From positions 4,774,001-4,838,000 of the forward strand of contig NZ_OY762512.1 of the NCBI RefSeq assembly GCF_963665995.1: 64,000 nucleotides of DNA. The letters run 5' to 3'. Under the pieces are notes generated by a model. That model ran no database searches and had not been told where the DNA came from. It worked only from the letters and a program-made list of their open reading frames with translations. A program made the position numbers and the translations under genes. Position 1 is the first letter of the stretch, and each line of letters starts with the position of its first letter. Shown piece after piece: positions 1 through 8,712 of the stretch. The stretch comes from Pleurocapsa sp. FMAR1 (GTDB lineage: Bacteria > Cyanobacteriota > Cyanobacteriia > Cyanobacteriales > Xenococcaceae).

Positions 1-55
1 GACGGTTATCGATTTTAAAGTTGTTGTTTACTTCTTTTCTACTGGAGAAAATCTT

Positions 56-406
56 ATGTCTCACTTTAGCACTTTACGCACTAAAATCAGCGATGCTGAA
101 ATTCTAGTTAGTTCTCTTCGTGATTTAGGTGTTAGTGTTCAAACTAACGCTGACGTTCGCGGTTACAACGGTCAAAGACTACGTGCCGATATCGTTGCTA
201 CCCTAGATGGTGAATATGATTTAGGTTGGTCTGAGAATAGTGATGGTACTTTTGATTTGATTGCTGACCTTTGGGGTGTTGCTAAAAAGCACAACCAAAC
301 CGAGCTAATCAACTCAATTAACCAAAAGTATGCTGTCAACAAGACTTTGGCTGAAGTAAAACAGCGTGGTTTACAGAATGCAAACGTTAAGTTAGTTCTT
401 CAATAA
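56..406 (+). CDS. ycf35: Ycf35 / DUF1257 family protein
   Basis: A 116-residue soluble protein that matches by eye the Ycf35 (DUF1257) family of cyanobacteria and plastids. It opens MSHFSTLRTKI and carries the typical RADIVATLDGEYDLGW segment. The biochemical role of the family is not established. The start is supported by a GGAGA ribosome-binding site at 44-48, seven bases before the ATG. A strong hairpin terminator follows the stop codon, so it probably ends its own transcript. The length is normal for the family. Confidence 0.9.
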   Translation: MSHFSTLRTKISDAEILVSSLRDLGVSVQTNADVRGYNGQRLRADIVATLDGEYDLGWSENSDGTFDLIADLWGVAKKHNQTELINSINQKYAVNKTLAEVKQRGLQNANVKLVLQ

Positions 407-444
407 TAATAAGAATTTAATTTAAAGCGCGTTCCCAAGCATTG

Positions 445-476
445 AGGGTTGACAACACTGTTCAACCCTTTTTTTT
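445..476 (+). terminator. Rho-independent terminator after ycf35
   Basis: AGGGTTGA (445-452) pairs with TCAACCCT (462-469) across a nine-base loop, followed by a run of T to 476. It lies 39 bases after the ycf35 stop and just before the convergent gene at 481. Confidence 0.85.
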
Positions 477-480
477 GTGC

Positions 481-837
481 TTAGTTAGATGATTCCGTAT
501 TTAAAAAAAGCTGATGAATAATGCTAGATACCACAGTTAAAACAATTGAACCAAATACAGCAGGAAAAAACCCAGCTATGGTCAAGCCTGGAGTTAAATA
601 ACTGACTAACCCTAAAGCGATCGCATTTACTACCAGAAGGAACAATCCCAGAGTCAAAATTGTTAGAGGTAGGGTTAGCAAAACCAGTATCGGTTTGACA
701 ATGGCATTCACTAATCCTAGTATCGCTGCTCCAAATATCGCCGAGGAAAAGCTTACTACAGCAAAGCCAGGGACAACAAACGCGGTAATAATCAGTGAAA
801 CGGCTGTCGCTAGCCACGTTAGCAGAAATTGCAACAT
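481..837 (-). CDS. Small four-helix membrane protein, phage holin family 4 type
   Basis: A 118-residue, almost entirely hydrophobic protein with about four membrane segments and a short polar C-terminus. The pattern (GLVNAIVKPILVLLTLPLTI, then GLFLLVVNAIALGLVSYL) is that of the widespread bacterial family annotated as phage holin family protein (YvlD/DUF360-like). Despite the name this is a chromosomal membrane protein of unknown role, and nothing around it suggests a prophage. It is convergent with ycf35. The ATG at 837 opens the reading frame with a hydrophobic first helix. Confidence 0.75.
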   Translation of the reverse strand: MLQFLLTWLATAVSLIITAFVVPGFAVVSFSSAIFGAAILGLVNAIVKPILVLLTLPLTILTLGLFLLVVNAIALGLVSYLTPGLTIAGFFPAVFGSIVLTVVSSIIHQLFLNTESSN

Positions 838-1364
838 TTGTTTAATTGTCTAAAATAGTAAAGGTATTAAATCACCTCAATATTAATAAATTCTGGTTAT
901 CTATTTCCACCAGTAATAGTTCGGTATTTCAGGGCAACTTTGGTGCGAAAACTCACATTGACATCCCCAGCGTGTTGTTCTAGTTGCAAGAAAGGCGTTG
1001 GTTTTGCTTTTCAAAAATAACTAAGTACTTAGTATTTTTAAGATTTTACTTTTAATTAAAATTAATTTGACAACTACGGTAATTAGCGATCGCCTTTACT
1101 ATTATCGAGCTTGTTATTCTTTAAATAACTCTGAAGCGAATTTTTTAGCAAATTTAAACAGACTCAATGTTTTCGATTGTCGATAAAATGTCTGTAAAAC
1201 TAATGCTACACAGCTTTTTAAGACAAAAGGGAAAAGACATAATAGCAAAGCTCAACACGACTCGCTACACTAAAACAGATGATTGAAAATCCTGATCGTA
1301 ATTAAAATTGATGACATCATTTCGTCACAAATTATTAGCTTAATCTATACAAACTAAAGTACTG
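838..1364. other. Intergenic region upstream of cydA, no gene seen
   Basis: About 530 AT-rich bases between the divergent membrane-protein gene and cydA. I see one HIP1 octamer near 1087 but no credible reading frame, RNA gene or strong hairpin. Promoters for both flanking genes must lie here, but no convincing -35/-10 pair can be assigned by eye. Confidence 0.5.
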
Positions 1365-2807
1365 ATGGAATTTTTATCTGATACGGTAGTGTTGTCTCGT
1401 TTACAATTTGCTCTCACCGCAATTTTTCATATGTTGTGGCCAGTTTTGACTACAGGTATGGCAATCTACTTAATTGTAGTCGAGGGACTATGGCTAAAAA
1501 CCCGCAACGAAAACTACTATTATCACGCCCGTTTTTGGTCAAAGCTTTACGTCCTCAATTTTGGCATTGGCGTAGCATCAGGATTGCCAATGGAGTTTGA
1601 ATTTGGTACTAACTGGGCTCCTTTTTCCCAAGCTGTAGGCGATTTTTTTGGCAGTGTTTTGGGTTTTGAGGCTTCTATGGCATTTGCCTTAGAAGCTGGC
1701 TTTTTAGGCATTATGCTGTTTGGCTGGGAACGAGTTCCTCCAGTCATGCACTATTTTGCCACCATTATGGTTGCTATTGGCGCGAATTTATCTATTTTCT
1801 GGATTTTGAGCGCGAATTCTTGGCTACAAACCCCAGCAGGGGGAGAGTTTATCGATGGCAATTTTGTAGTCAGCGATTACTTTCAGGCAATTTTTAACCC
1901 TTTTATGCTCAATAGTGTTCTCCATATGTTTTTTGCAACGATGGAAACTTCTTTGTTTGTAATTGGGGGCATAAGTGCTTGGTATATTTTAAATCAGCGC
2001 AATTCGGAATTTTTTACCCTGTCTTTTAAAATTGTTTTGGCGATCGCCATTGCCGTTACCCCACTGCAACTCTACATTGGACATCTAAGTGGCGAACAAG
2101 TTTATCATTATCAGCCTACAAAGCTGGCTGCAATGGAGGCACAGTGGGAAACTATTCCTGCGGGCGAGTCTCCTTCTTGGAGTGCGATCGCCTTACCTAA
2201 TGATAAGTCAGAACAAAACGACTGGGAAATCTCCATCCCTGGGTTATTGAGCTACATCCTCGAAATTAAACCTCAGCTATCTGAACCTGTTATCGGTTTA
2301 AAGGAATATGCCCCAGAAGATCGACCCCACCAAATTGGGTTGATTTATTATGCTTTTCGAGTCATGATTGCGATCGGCTTTCTTTTAGCTGGTTTAATGG
2401 CACTGACGGTTTTACAGTGGTTGCGAGGTAAACTGTCCGCCAAGAATATTACCCAACAAAGTTGGTTGCTTAGAAGCTGGGTATTGGCTGCACCTTTGGG
2501 CTACATTGCGGTAGAATCGGGCTGGATTGTACGTTGTGTAGGTAGACAACCCTGGACGGTTTATGGAGAGATTCGCACTGTGGATGCAGCTTCTCAAATA
2601 CCTGCTAGTAATGTTTTAACTTCTTTGATTGCTTTTGCGATCGTCTACAGCATTTTATTTGTTTTTGCTCTTTACTCCGCTAGTCGTATCATTCGTACTG
2701 GTCCTAATTTAGACTTATCCATACCAGGAGAGCAAACAACTGGGCAATTAGACACTACCCCTGCCGAATCTATCCCTGATAGTCGTCCCGCAGAAGCACA
2801 ACAATAA
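1365..2807 (+). CDS. cydA: Cytochrome bd-type quinol oxidase subunit I (CydA)
   Basis: A 480-residue polytopic membrane protein, subunit I of the cyanide-resistant bd-type terminal oxidase, which moves electrons from quinol to oxygen. Visible family marks are SRLQFALTAIFH near the N-terminus (His22 corresponds to the conserved haem-ligand His19 of E. coli), a haem-binding LHMFF segment near residue 187, a long soluble quinol loop around residues 240-330, and the diagnostic GRQPW motif near residue 392. The last ~35 residues are a polar Pro/Ser/Glu-rich tail. The usual partner cydB is not downstream: the strand is empty until a tRNA gene on the opposite strand. Subunit II must be elsewhere, or the locus has been rearranged. 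The ATG at 1365 matches the conserved N-terminus. Confidence 0.93.
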   Translation: MEFLSDTVVLSRLQFALTAIFHMLWPVLTTGMAIYLIVVEGLWLKTRNENYYYHARFWSKLYVLNFGIGVASGLPMEFEFGTNWAPFSQAVGDFFGSVLGFEASMAFALEAGFLGIMLFGWERVPPVMHYFATIMVAIGANLSIFWILSANSWLQTPAGGEFIDGNFVVSDYFQAIFNPFMLNSVLHMFFATMETSLFVIGGISAWYILNQRNSEFFTLSFKIVLAIAIAVTPLQLYIGHLSGEQVYHYQPTKLAAMEAQWETIPAGESPSWSAIALPNDKSEQNDWEISIPGLLSYILEIKPQLSEPVIGLKEYAPEDRPHQIGLIYYAFRVMIAIGFLLAGLMALTVLQWLRGKLSAKNITQQSWLLRSWVLAAPLGYIAVESGWIVRCVGRQPWTVYGEIRTVDAASQIPASNVLTSLIAFAIVYSILFVFALYSASRIIRTGPNLDLSIPGEQTTGQLDTTPAESIPDSRPAEAQQ

Positions 2808-2920
2808 AGGAGCAAAGCTCCTAGCTGTAAGCTATAAGCCAATCAGACAATATTAGACCTCGCCTGATTGCATTATAAGTACATGGACAGAAAGAAGTAC
2901 AGTTAATTATTACTGACTTT

Positions 2921-2952
2921 TGACCTCTGACCTCTGACCTCTGACCTCTGAC
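2921..2952. repeat. Heptanucleotide tandem repeat (TGACCTC)n
   Basis: Four perfect head-to-tail copies of TGACCTC plus a partial fifth, between cydA and the tRNA gene. Seven-base tandem repeats of this kind (STRR-like) are a known feature of cyanobacterial intergenic DNA. No function is evident. Confidence 0.8.
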
Positions 2953-2997
2953 TTTAAGTATCGACGTTGAATTTAATTTTGTCCAACTACTTATATA

Positions 2998-3069
2998 CTC
3001 CCCAGGTAGGATTTGAACCTACGACCAATCGATTAACAGTCGACCGCTCTGCCACTGAGCTACTGAGGA
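2998..3069 (-). tRNA. tRNA-Asn (anticodon GUU)
   Basis: The minus strand folds as a 72-nt cloverleaf. The acceptor stem is TCCTCAG with CTGGGGA and discriminator G. The D-arm carries AGCTCAGTGG. The anticodon loop ACTGTTAAT gives GUU. The T-arm is GTAGGTTCAAATCCTAC. The 3' CCA is not encoded, as usual in cyanobacteria. It stands alone between cydA and an unknown gene. Confidence 0.95.
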
Positions 3070-3214
3070 TTGCTTTAGTAACCATTAGCAATGATAACGA
3101 ATACTCTTACAATTAGCAAGTTTTCCCAGCAAACTGATTTTGAGTCTACCGATTTGCTTAAGATTGGGTATATCCTAGAAACAAAGTGAGCTTTAGCTAC
3201 TAGATATTCTCCTC

Positions 3215-3691
3215 ATGCAAGTTAACCGCTACCAAACTGTTTCTCTTTCTCTAATTTCAACAGATTTACCAATCTGGAATGTAATTGAAGCAACTGCATC
3301 GTTATATCAAAAAGATCGAGAAAGATTTCATTTATTATTAAACCAGCAAAAACTGCCTCATTCCACTTCGCCTTTTGTTAATCATCAAAGTGAATCTGAT
3401 CGAGGATTGTTTTGGCTAGAAATATCTCCTTATCGAGTAGTGATGACAATGCAGAGTAGAGGAAAGTTGAGCTATCGACACTTTTGGGAAAGAGGAGTGT
3501 ATGGCGTGAGTCGATACTGTTTGAATACCGATCTTGAGCAACCAAGTCAATCCTTACGTTTTCGTAATTTTACACGTTACTTGAAAGTAAATAACGATCC
3601 TTTTCCTAAAAATTTACGCATTGAATACGAAATATGGTCGGTAAAAGTTCAGTTAGGTTCTTATATTCTGCATCTAGATATTCAGGCTTAG
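3215..3691 (+). CDS. Conserved-looking hypothetical protein
   Basis: A 158-residue predicted cytoplasmic protein with no signal peptide, membrane segment or motif I recognise. It is rich in Arg, aromatic residues and beta-type patterning (FWLEISPYRVVMTMQ, then LRIEYEIWSVKVQLGSY), suggesting a small mixed fold. The reading frame is free of repeats and codon use resembles the neighbours, so it is probably a real gene. It lies alone between tRNA-Asn and the convergent lysS. No clear ribosome-binding site precedes the ATG. No function is proposed. Confidence 0.7.
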   Translation: MQVNRYQTVSLSLISTDLPIWNVIEATASLYQKDRERFHLLLNQQKLPHSTSPFVNHQSESDRGLFWLEISPYRVVMTMQSRGKLSYRHFWERGVYGVSRYCLNTDLEQPSQSLRFRNFTRYLKVNNDPFPKNLRIEYEIWSVKVQLGSYILHLDIQA

Positions 3692-3736
3692 TTTTTTTAG
3701 CCATCTCCGCTAGATAAAATTCGCTCTTTACTACAA

Positions 3737-5464
3737 TTAAACTTCACGGTCAAAGCCAAACTTATCTCGAATTTGAGAATTAAAGTATTGACCAACAGAG
3801 CTAGTTTCTTTTAGCTCCTTATAAACTGACTCAGGAACATCAGAATACTTATAAACGCTTCCGTTACCAAAGGTAATGCGGAGACTTTGCTTATCTGTAT
3901 CATAATCAAAGTCTTTGACTACCGTACTTTGATTCTTCAGCAGCGGAAAGGCAATCACATCGCGAATACTGGGAGAGTCGGTAAGCAGCATAACTAAGCG
4001 ATCTATACCAATGCCTAAACCAGCAGTAGGAGGCATTCCATATTCTAGTGCTGCTAAAAAGTCCTCATCGATATCATTTGCTTCTAAATCCCCTGCTGCT
4101 TTCTTGGCTGCTTGAGCCTCTAGTCTCGCTCTTTGATCTAAAGGATCGGTCAACTCCGAGAAGCTATTAGCGGTTTCTCTGCCCACCATAAATAGTTCAA
4201 ACCTTTCTACCAGCCCAGGCTTATCGCGGTGAGGTTTGGCTAGAGGAGATATTTCTACAGGATAATCGATGACAAAAGTAGGCTGAATTAAAGTGGTTTC
4301 TACTTTTTGTTCAAAGGCTTCGTTGAGCAACTTGCCAATGGTTTGACAGTCTGCGGGTACTTCAATTCCTGCGTCTTTGGCTGCGGTTTTAGCTGAGTCA
4401 AAATCGGGAAACTGAGCAAAATCTACTCCAGTAGCATCTTCAACAACTTCGTGCATAGTTACTCTGCGCCAAGGAGGAGTTAAATCTATGTCTTGACCTT
4501 GATAAGTAACTTTAGTTGTGCCGAGAACTTCTTGCGCTACATCACTAATCATGTTTTCTGTTAACGCCATCATGTCATAATAGTCGGCGTAAGCCTGATA
4601 GACCTCAATAGAAGTAAATTCAGGATTATGACGGGTAGACACACCCTCATTGCGAAAGATTCTGCCCATTTCAAACACGCGCTCAAATCCACCTACAATT
4701 AGCCTTTTGAGGTGTAATTCTGTAGCGATGCGGAGATATAAATCCATCTCCAAAGTATTGTGATAGGTGATAAAAGGACGAGCTTCTGCACCACCTGCTT
4801 CGCTTTGTAAAACTGGGGTTTCAATTTCTAAAAAGTCTCTGGTTTCCAAATAACGACGAATTGCAGCGGTAATCTTGGCTCGAATGCGGAACGTTTGTCT
4901 TACCTGGGGGTTAACAATCAGATCTACATAACGCTGACGATAACGCTTCTCTGTATCCGTTAAGCCATGCCATTTATCGGGAAGGGGTAACAAAGATTTA
5001 GTCAGAATTTGAAACTCGCTGACATAAACTGAAAGTTCGCCTTTTTCAGTTCTTTTGATTGTACCTTTGACTCCTAAAATATCTCCCGTATCAGACAGCT
5101 TTTTTAGATGATTAAATGCCCCCACCAAGTCTTCTGACATGGTGTTGTTGATTCTTTTCTTGTCGAGATAAAGCTGAATTTTGCCTGTTTCGTCTTGCAG
5201 TTCAAAAAATGCTAGCTTACCAAAGACACGACGAGCCATAATTCTACCAGCGATCGCAACTCGATCTTCTATTTCCTCTCCACTGGCAAGATCCACATAC
5301 TTTGACTGTAACTGGGCAGCATGATGACTTGATTCCCATTTATAAGCATAGGGATTTAGTCCTAACTCCTTTATCTGATCTACCTTCTCAATTCTGGTAG
5401 CACGAATTTCTTCTAAGTTAGAGGCACTCTGAGGCTTATTGCGGGAATTGTCTTCACTGTTCAT
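3737..5464 (-). CDS. lysS: Lysyl-tRNA synthetase, class II, with C-terminal KTSC domain
   Basis: A 575-residue class II LysRS that charges tRNA-Lys with lysine in the cytoplasm. Residues ~60-170 form the OB-fold anticodon-binding domain. The catalytic core follows, with motif 2 [14 protein letters not shown] and motif 3 [13 protein letters not shown]. After the normal end of LysRS (about 505 residues in E. coli) there are ~65 extra residues (about 510-575: [18 protein letters not shown], then a FNSQIRDKF-type end) that match the small KTSC domain. That domain is named for this position in some LysRS and also occurs alone. Its role is unknown. The start is the ATG at 5464. Confidence 0.95.
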   Translation of the reverse strand: MNSEDNSRNKPQSASNLEEIRATRIEKVDQIKELGLNPYAYKWESSHHAAQLQSKYVDLASGEEIEDRVAIAGRIMARRVFGKLAFFELQDETGKIQLYLDKKRINNTMSEDLVGAFNHLKKLSDTGDILGVKGTIKRTEKGELSVYVSEFQILTKSLLPLPDKWHGLTDTEKRYRQRYVDLIVNPQVRQTFRIRAKITAAIRRYLETRDFLEIETPVLQSEAGGAEARPFITYHNTLEMDLYLRIATELHLKRLIVGGFERVFEMGRIFRNEGVSTRHNPEFTSIEVYQAYADYYDMMALTENMISDVAQEVLGTTKVTYQGQDIDLTPPWRRVTMHEVVEDATGVDFAQFPDFDSAKTAAKDAGIEVPADCQTIGKLLNEAFEQKVETTLIQPTFVIDYPVEISPLAKPHRDKPGLVERFELFMVGRETANSFSELTDPLDQRARLEAQAAKKAAGDLEANDIDEDFLAALEYGMPPTAGLGIGIDRLVMLLTDSPSIRDVIAFPLLKNQSTVVKDFDYDTDKQSLRITFGNGSVYKYSDVPESVYKELKETSSVGQYFNSQIRDKFGFDREV

Positions 5465-5572
5465 CTTTAATACACTGCTTGTTTAATAATCGGTATAGCC
5501 ATCTAGCTGCCTACCCTGTTGTCTTGCCAATAATTAACTTACCAAACTTTCGCTTCACCTGATACTTATTAA

Positions 5573-5716
5573 GTGACGTTACGTATTTAATCTGATTGCT
5601 GTGACGGAGTGACAGGGTGACGGAGTGACGAGGAGCGTAGTCTAGTTGAACCGTCCCCAAGTCCCCAAGTCCCTAAGTCCCTAAGTCCTTACAAATCGAT
5701 GAGTGCGTAACATCAG
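5573..5716. mobile_element. MITE-like repeat element, copy A
   Basis: A roughly 143-bp non-coding element between lysS and the ABC-F gene. Left end TGACGTTACG (5574-5583) and right end CGTAACATCA (5706-5715) are imperfect inverted repeats. Inside are two octamer tandem arrays, TGACGGAG-type (about 5611-5632) and GTCCCCAA/GTCCCTAA-type (about 5653-5688). TTATTAAG occurs just outside or at both ends (5566-5573 and 5717-5724), as expected for a target-site duplication. A second copy with the same order of parts lies at 46153-46289. No transposase is encoded, so mobilisation would need a protein supplied in trans. Confidence 0.75.
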
Positions 5717-5744
5717 TTATTAAGTGAACCGACACTAACGTTAT

Positions 5745-7670
5745 TTATACTGCTCTTTCGGCTAATTCCAGCCAACGTTCGGTATTAGTATCAATTTCTT
5801 CGTTTAAGGTTGCCAATTTCTCTGATAGTTCTTGCACCAAATTAGAATTACTACAGTTAAGAGCTAGATCTTTTTCTAGTTTTTCCTTGTCTGTTTCCAT
5901 CTGAACAATTTTAGCCTCTAGCTTTTCGTATTCTCTTTTTTCATAATTAGATAGAGATTTGGTTTTTTTATCGCTGGATGTCTTGCTGCTGGTATCTTGA
6001 GTTTTATTTACCTGGGGTTTTTCCTGATTTTTTGCTTGTTTTGCTTGTTTTTCTGCTTTCTTTTTATGCTCTAAATAGACAGAATAATTACCAGGATAGT
6101 TACGCACTTCTCCCCCAGCCTCGATCGCAAAAATAAATTCTACGGTACGATCTAAAAAGTAGCGATCGTGAGAAACTATAATTACACAACCATTAAAGTT
6201 TTCTAAATAGTCTTCTAAGATAGCTAAAGTCTGCACGTCTAGATCGTTAGTTGGTTCATCTAGAATTAAGACGTTGGGAGCTTCCATTAATACCTGTAAT
6301 AAAAACAGACGACGCTTTTCACCCCCAGAAAGCTTATGTATGGGCGCGTACTGTTGAGCAGGGGGAAAGAGAAACTTCTCTAGCATCATAGACGCGCTGA
6401 TTTGATCCCCGTTAGCAGTAGTAACGACCTCGGCTACGTCTTTGATATATTCAATGACTCTTTGTTCTTGATTGAGGGCATCCAAGATATTATCTGAATG
6501 CTGATCGAAATAGCCAATGTGAATTGTTTTACCAATCTCTATTTTTCCCCGATCTGGCTCAATACGTCCTGTAATAATATTTATTAGGGTAGTCTTGCCT
6601 GTACCATTACCGCCGATGATGCCAATGCGATCGCGCGGGGTAAATTCGTAGCTAAAATCTTTAATTAGGGTGCGCCCGTTGTAACCTTTGGTAATATTTT
6701 CTAGCTCAATAACTTTTTTGCCGATACGTCTACCAGGAGTATCAATGTCCACTTTGCCTTGAGCTTGTTTAAACTCTTTGTCCTGCATATCGCCAACGCG
6801 ATCAATGCGAGCTTTTTGCTTAGTGCTGCGAGCTTTTGGACCTTTTTTAAGCCATTCTAGTTCGCGTCTTAATACCCCTTGATGTTTGCGATCGCTGCTG
6901 GCAGCAGATTCTTCTTGCAAAGCTTTCTTTTCTAGGTAATAAGAATAATTACCCGCATAGGTAAATAAATCAGCACGGTCGATTTCTAGGATACGAGTAG
7001 TAACATTATCCAAGAAATAGCGATCGTGAGTAATTAATAAAATAGCACCACCAAAACGACTCAAGTATTCTTGCAACCACTCTACTGACTCTGCATCAAG
7101 ATGGTTTGTCGGCTCGTCCATCATCAATAGATCTGGTTCATTAAGCAATGCCGTAGCTAAGGCAATGCGCTTACGATATCCTCCAGAAAGATCTCCTACC
7201 CTAGCATCAAAATCTTCAATGCCTAATTTGCTGAGAATAATTTTGGCTTTAGTTTCTAGTTCCCAAGCTCCAAGGGACTCCATTTTCTCGTTGACCGTAG
7301 CCAAACGAGCCATTAGCGCATCTAGGTCATTTCCCTTGGCTTGAGCAATCTTGTGGGACAAATCTTCGTATTCCCGTACCAAGCTCATTTGTTCACTGCT
7401 ATCAGCAAAAATCTGGTCGATCACGCTCAGGTTTTCGTCTACTTCTGGCTGTTGGGGTAAATAAATAATTCTGGCACCGCTTTTCACTAAACGTTGACCA
7501 CCATCGGTAGGCTCAAATCCTGCAATCATTTTGAGTAAAGTAGACTTACCAGAGCCATTAACCCCAATTAACCCTACTTTGTCATTTGGTTCAATGCTAA
7601 AGCTAGCATCCCGCAGTATTTCTTTAATACCGAAATCTTTTTTGATGTTCTGTAGAGTTAAAATGCTCAT
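5745..7670 (-). CDS. ABC-F family ATPase (Uup/EttA-like)
   Basis: A 641-residue soluble protein with two ABC cassettes and no membrane segment, the layout of ABC-F ribosome-associated ATPases. Cassette 1 has Walker A GVNGSGKST (~35-43) and signature LSGGYRKRIALA. Cassette 2 has Walker A GGNGTGKTT (~355-363) and signature LSGGEKRRLF. A charged inter-cassette linker includes KARSTKQKARIDR. The last ~90 residues are a Lys/Glu-rich coiled coil, as in Uup. ABC-F proteins act on the ribosome or on DNA-associated processes. Which subfamily this is cannot be settled by eye. It is separated from lysS by a MITE-like repeat, so it is probably not co-transcribed with it. Confidence 0.9.
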   Translation of the reverse strand: MSILTLQNIKKDFGIKEILRDASFSIEPNDKVGLIGVNGSGKSTLLKMIAGFEPTDGGQRLVKSGARIIYLPQQPEVDENLSVIDQIFADSSEQMSLVREYEDLSHKIAQAKGNDLDALMARLATVNEKMESLGAWELETKAKIILSKLGIEDFDARVGDLSGGYRKRIALATALLNEPDLLMMDEPTNHLDAESVEWLQEYLSRFGGAILLITHDRYFLDNVTTRILEIDRADLFTYAGNYSYYLEKKALQEESAASSDRKHQGVLRRELEWLKKGPKARSTKQKARIDRVGDMQDKEFKQAQGKVDIDTPGRRIGKKVIELENITKGYNGRTLIKDFSYEFTPRDRIGIIGGNGTGKTTLINIITGRIEPDRGKIEIGKTIHIGYFDQHSDNILDALNQEQRVIEYIKDVAEVVTTANGDQISASMMLEKFLFPPAQQYAPIHKLSGGEKRRLFLLQVLMEAPNVLILDEPTNDLDVQTLAILEDYLENFNGCVIIVSHDRYFLDRTVEFIFAIEAGGEVRNYPGNYSVYLEHKKKAEKQAKQAKNQEKPQVNKTQDTSSKTSSDKKTKSLSNYEKREYEKLEAKIVQMETDKEKLEKDLALNCSNSNLVQELSEKLATLNEEIDTNTERWLELAERAV

Positions 7671-7802
7671 TTATAATGCTTTTTGTAAAGTAACGACCTT
7701 GAGATTTACTAGTTTTGAGCTTTTTAGCTTTAGGTTGGACATCATGTAGCTAGTTTTTAAAGTAGATGCTAACTATTTATTATCCATCATTAATTATCAA
7801 TC

Positions 7803-8477
7803 ATGCTGTGTATTGGACATCGAGGAGCAATGGGACATGAGCCAGAAAATACGCTGCTGTCTATTAGAAAAGCTTTGGCTTTAGGAGTTGATGCTGTAGA
7901 AATCGATGTATATAACGTTGAGGATAACTTAATTGTAATTCACGATCGCACTTTATCAAGGACAACCAACGGCACTGGTTACTTAGAAGAATATAGCTTT
8001 GAGCAATTGCGATCGCTTGATGCTGGCAAAGGGGAAAAAATTCCGACTCTACAAGAAGTCTTTGACACCGTAAATCAACAAGCTATTATCAATATTGAAT
8101 TAAAAGGAAGTAATACCGCCAGGCTAGTTAGCAACTTAATTAGAAAATACATTAACCAGGGATGGAGTGAAACAGACTTTGTAGTTTCCTCTTTCAATCA
8201 TTATGAATTAATAAAAGCAAAAACGCTTTATCCTGCTCTGAAAACTGGGATGTTAATTTATGGTTTGCCTTGGGAATATCTAAAAATTGCTCAAAAGTTA
8301 CAGACTGATATAGTTATTGCTGGTTTGGATTTTGTGACCCCAGACTTAGTAAACTCTATACATCAGCAAAACTTGTTGGCTTGGGTTTACACTGTTAATG
8401 AGCCTACTGATATTAGTCGTATGCAGGAATTAAAAGTAGATGGCATATTTACTAATTATCCTGAACAAGTTGTTTAA
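7803..8477 (+). CDS. Glycerophosphodiester phosphodiesterase (GDPD family)
   Basis: A 224-residue cytoplasmic enzyme expected to hydrolyse glycerophosphodiesters to glycerol-3-phosphate and an alcohol. The catalytic signature is at the N-terminus: GHRGAMGHEPENT (general acid/base His and metal ligands), then VEIDVY and VIHDRTLSRTTNG. Later blocks (NIELKG, VSSFNH, VYTVNEP, DGIFTNYP) complete the TIM barrel. No signal peptide is present. The length is typical of the short UgpQ-like group. It is monocistronic and divergent from the ABC-F gene. Confidence 0.92.
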   Translation: MLCIGHRGAMGHEPENTLLSIRKALALGVDAVEIDVYNVEDNLIVIHDRTLSRTTNGTGYLEEYSFEQLRSLDAGKGEKIPTLQEVFDTVNQQAIINIELKGSNTARLVSNLIRKYINQGWSETDFVVSSFNHYELIKAKTLYPALKTGMLIYGLPWEYLKIAQKLQTDIVIAGLDFVTPDLVNSIHQQNLLAWVYTVNEPTDISRMQELKVDGIFTNYPEQVV

Positions 8478-8707
8478 AAGTTTCTAGTTGAATACTTTAT
8501 CGGCTCTTCTCTAGTGAAGCGATCGCTTCATAAATGCAGTCACTTCAACAGCGTGGTTGGACAAAAGGCTTCTTGCTACTTAAAACAGTTAACTGAAGAA
8601 CTACAGGTTTCAACAAGTGCGGGGAATAGCGCAACAGCCTTGCAGGAGTGTCAGTTGCGGCTCACGCCTTACTCTCCGCAGACGAACGAAGGACTTGTCC
8701 TCACGTA
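8478..8707. other. Intergenic stretch with a HIP1-centred palindrome, left of the IS element
   Basis: TGAAGCGATCGCTTCA (8514-8529) is a perfect 16-bp palindrome extending HIP1. Further right, around 8620-8690, GC-rich sequence (TTGCGG, later CTCCGCAGACG) looks like a degraded member of the CGTTGCGG palindrome family seen near 12480 and 31083. Small reading frames here overlap repeats and are not convincing genes. Confidence 0.4.
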
Positions 8708-8712
8708 TAGCA

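Noticed and set aside
1190-1210. GTA...TAC pair upstream of cydA as an NtcA site
   Set aside because: The spacing is ten bases instead of the eight required for NtcA binding, and no suitably placed -10 box was found.
2921-2952. Possible CRISPR-like array
   Set aside because: The units are 7-bp head-to-tail repeats without spacers; no array with 25-40-bp repeats and unique spacers, and no cas gene, was seen in the window.
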